Assembly (NCBI GenBank): GCA_030620255.1
Contig: JAUXFB010000111.1
Location: forward strand, 1 to 5,624
Direction of reading: 5' to 3'
Origin: Candidatus Aminicenantota bacterium
GTDB lineage: Bacteria; Acidobacteriota; Aminicenantia; UBA2199
DNA: 5,624 bases
The notes beneath the pieces were generated by a model. The model was not told the origin of the DNA. It worked only from the letters and a program-made list of their open reading frames with translations, and made no database searches. Positions within the stretch are counted from its first letter, which is position 1, and the number at the start of each line of letters is the position of its first letter. This document shows, one piece after another, positions 4,424-5,624 of the stretch. The position numbers and the translations under genes are program-made.

Positions 4424-5624
4424 GTGGAAAAATTTTTAATGGAAAAGTCTTATAATCATAAAGAGACTGAACAAAATTGGTACGAAATTTGGGTTAAGAA
4501 TGATTTATTCAAGGCTGACAATAAATCAGAAGTCATACCTTTTTCAATGGTTTTACCACCTCCAAATGTAACAGGCTCCCTGCATATGGGCCATGCTCTC
4601 ACATTTACAATACCAGATATAATTAATAGAAGAAAGATGATGCAGGGTTTTAACACACTATGGCTCCCTGGAGTTGATCATGCAGGAATTGCCACTCAAA
4701 TGGTTGTTGAAAAGTACTTAAAACAGGAAAAAGGATTAACAAAGGAAGATTTAGGAAGGGAAAAATTCCTCCAGTTTATCTGGGATTGGAAGAATGAGTC
4801 AGAAAAACAAATAATTAAACAGATTGATAAACTTGGCTTATCCCTTGATTGGACCAGGATGAAATTCACACTTGATGATGATATGAAAAAAGTGGTTGCA
4901 AGAGTCTTTGTCCAATTATATAAAGAAGGTAAAATTTATCAGGGAACTTATATGGTTAATCGTTGTCCTTCTTGTAAAACAGTATTATCAGATCTTGAAG
5001 TAGACCATAAAGAGATTCATGGTAAATTGTATTATATAAAATACCCATTAAAAAACAAATCAAATAATTTTGTGGTTGTTGCTACAACAAGACCTGAAAC
5101 TATGTTAGGTGACACAGCAGTTGCTGTAAATCCAGAAGATGAGAGATACAAAAATATAATTGGGAAAGAACTAATACTTCCTCTTACAAACAGAGTAATT
5201 AAAATCATAGGAGATAAGCAAGTAGATAAAAATTTCGGTACAGGAGCAGTTAAGATAACACCTGCGCATGACCCTAATGATTATGATATAGCTTTAAAAC
5301 ATAATCTTGAAAGTGTGACAGTTATTGATCATGATGCGAAAATGACAGGCCCAGTACAGAAAAAATTTATTGGGCTTGATAGATTTGAATGTAGAAAAGA
5401 TGTAATTAAAGATTTAAAAAAATTGAATTTAATTGGAAAAGAGGAGAATTATATACATAATGTTGGCCACTGCCATAGATGTGAAACAATTATTGAACCA
5501 GATATTTCAAAGCAATGGTTTTTAAGAACCTCAGAAATCGCAGAACGTGCAATAGAAGTTGTAGAGAAAAACAAGGTTGTTTTTATACCTGATAAATGGA
5601 AAAAAGTCTATTTTAACTGGATGT
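4424..5624 (+). CDS. valS: Valyl-tRNA synthetase, N-terminal ~400 residues (cut by window edge)
   Basis: Class I aminoacyl-tRNA synthetase that charges tRNA-Val in the cytosol. The frame is open from the start to the right edge, covering about 400 of the usual 870-950 residues. Visible motifs, numbered from the GTG: PPPNVTG (45-51) and the HIGH-type ATP-binding motif HMGH (54-57), which together are typical of ValRS; GVDHAGIATQ; the first Cys pair C181/C184 (RCPSCKTVL); the CP1 editing domain with TTRPETMLGDTAV (221-233) and GTGAVKITPAHDPNDYD (272-288), which clears mischarged threonine in this family; and the second Cys pair C350/C353 in GHCHRCETIIEP, followed by QWF. The KMSKS loop lies beyond the window. 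The start is GTG at 4424, chosen for its GGAG site; ATG at 4439 is the alternative and would shorten the protein by five residues. No T-box or tRNA-like leader is seen, and it probably shares the response-regulator promoter. Confidence 0.97.
   Translation, partial: MEKFLMEKSYNHKETEQNWYEIWVKNDLFKADNKSEVIPFSMVLPPPNVTGSLHMGHALTFTIPDIINRRKMMQGFNTLWLPGVDHAGIATQMVVEKYLKQEKGLTKEDLGREKFLQFIWDWKNESEKQIIKQIDKLGLSLDWTRMKFTLDDDMKKVVARVFVQLYKEGKIYQGTYMVNRCPSCKTVLSDLEVDHKEIHGKLYYIKYPLKNKSNNFVVVATTRPETMLGDTAVAVNPEDERYKNIIGKELILPLTNRVIKIIGDKQVDKNFGTGAVKITPAHDPNDYDIALKHNLESVTVIDHDAKMTGPVQKKFIGLDRFECRKDVIKDLKKLNLIGKEENYIHNVGHCHRCETIIEPDISKQWFLRTSEIAERAIEVVEKNKVVFIPDKWKKVYFNWM

Noticed and set aside
4456..4656. 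Minus-strand open frame of 66 codons
   Set aside because: It lies antisense to the PPPNVTG/HMGH region of valS, one of the most conserved coding stretches here, and has no motif of its own.

Overview
The window is an AT-rich, gene-dense piece of a bacterial chromosome with ordinary housekeeping content and one unusual signalling gene. Five protein-coding genes are supported, two of them cut by the window edges. I see no RNA genes, insertion sequences, phage genes or CRISPR arrays. The receiver-domain protein (a GGFEP-type motif after beta-4 and a WE-x-VPP C-terminal helix), the two-helix ending and the M23 protein with a cytosolic N-terminal tail recall deltaproteobacterial-type Gram-negative lineages. 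That placement is an inference from remembered family features and is of low to moderate certainty.

Layout. Three genes lie on the minus strand, reading right to left: an M23 peptidase anchored in the inner membrane (2664 to 1744), a YprB-like DEDD exonuclease-fold protein with a C-terminal helical/TPR region (1553 to 300), and ribosomal protein S21 (rpsU, 200 to the left edge). Each has its own sigma70-type promoter just upstream, giving predicted leaders of about 18 to 26 nt, so they look like three separate transcription units. Two genes lie on the plus strand: a 494-residue response-regulator-like protein (2908 to 4392), and valS, valyl-tRNA synthetase, which starts at a GTG at 4424 and runs off the right edge. 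The 243-bp AT-rich gap at 2665-2907 carries the divergent promoters for the peptidase and the response regulator. The response regulator and valS are 31 nt apart with no terminator between them and are probably co-transcribed.

Most notable is the response regulator. It has a receiver domain with the usual Thr/Ser switch replaced by Lys, then a roughly 330-residue, strongly acidic Glu/Lys linker with internal repeats that place a hydrophobic DFF island at three points, then a short conserved-looking C-terminal helical segment. It has no DNA-binding or enzymatic output domain. This resembles a scaffold or localisation protein more than a transcription factor. The remaining genes look conventional: no frameshifts were found and the catalytic motifs are intact.
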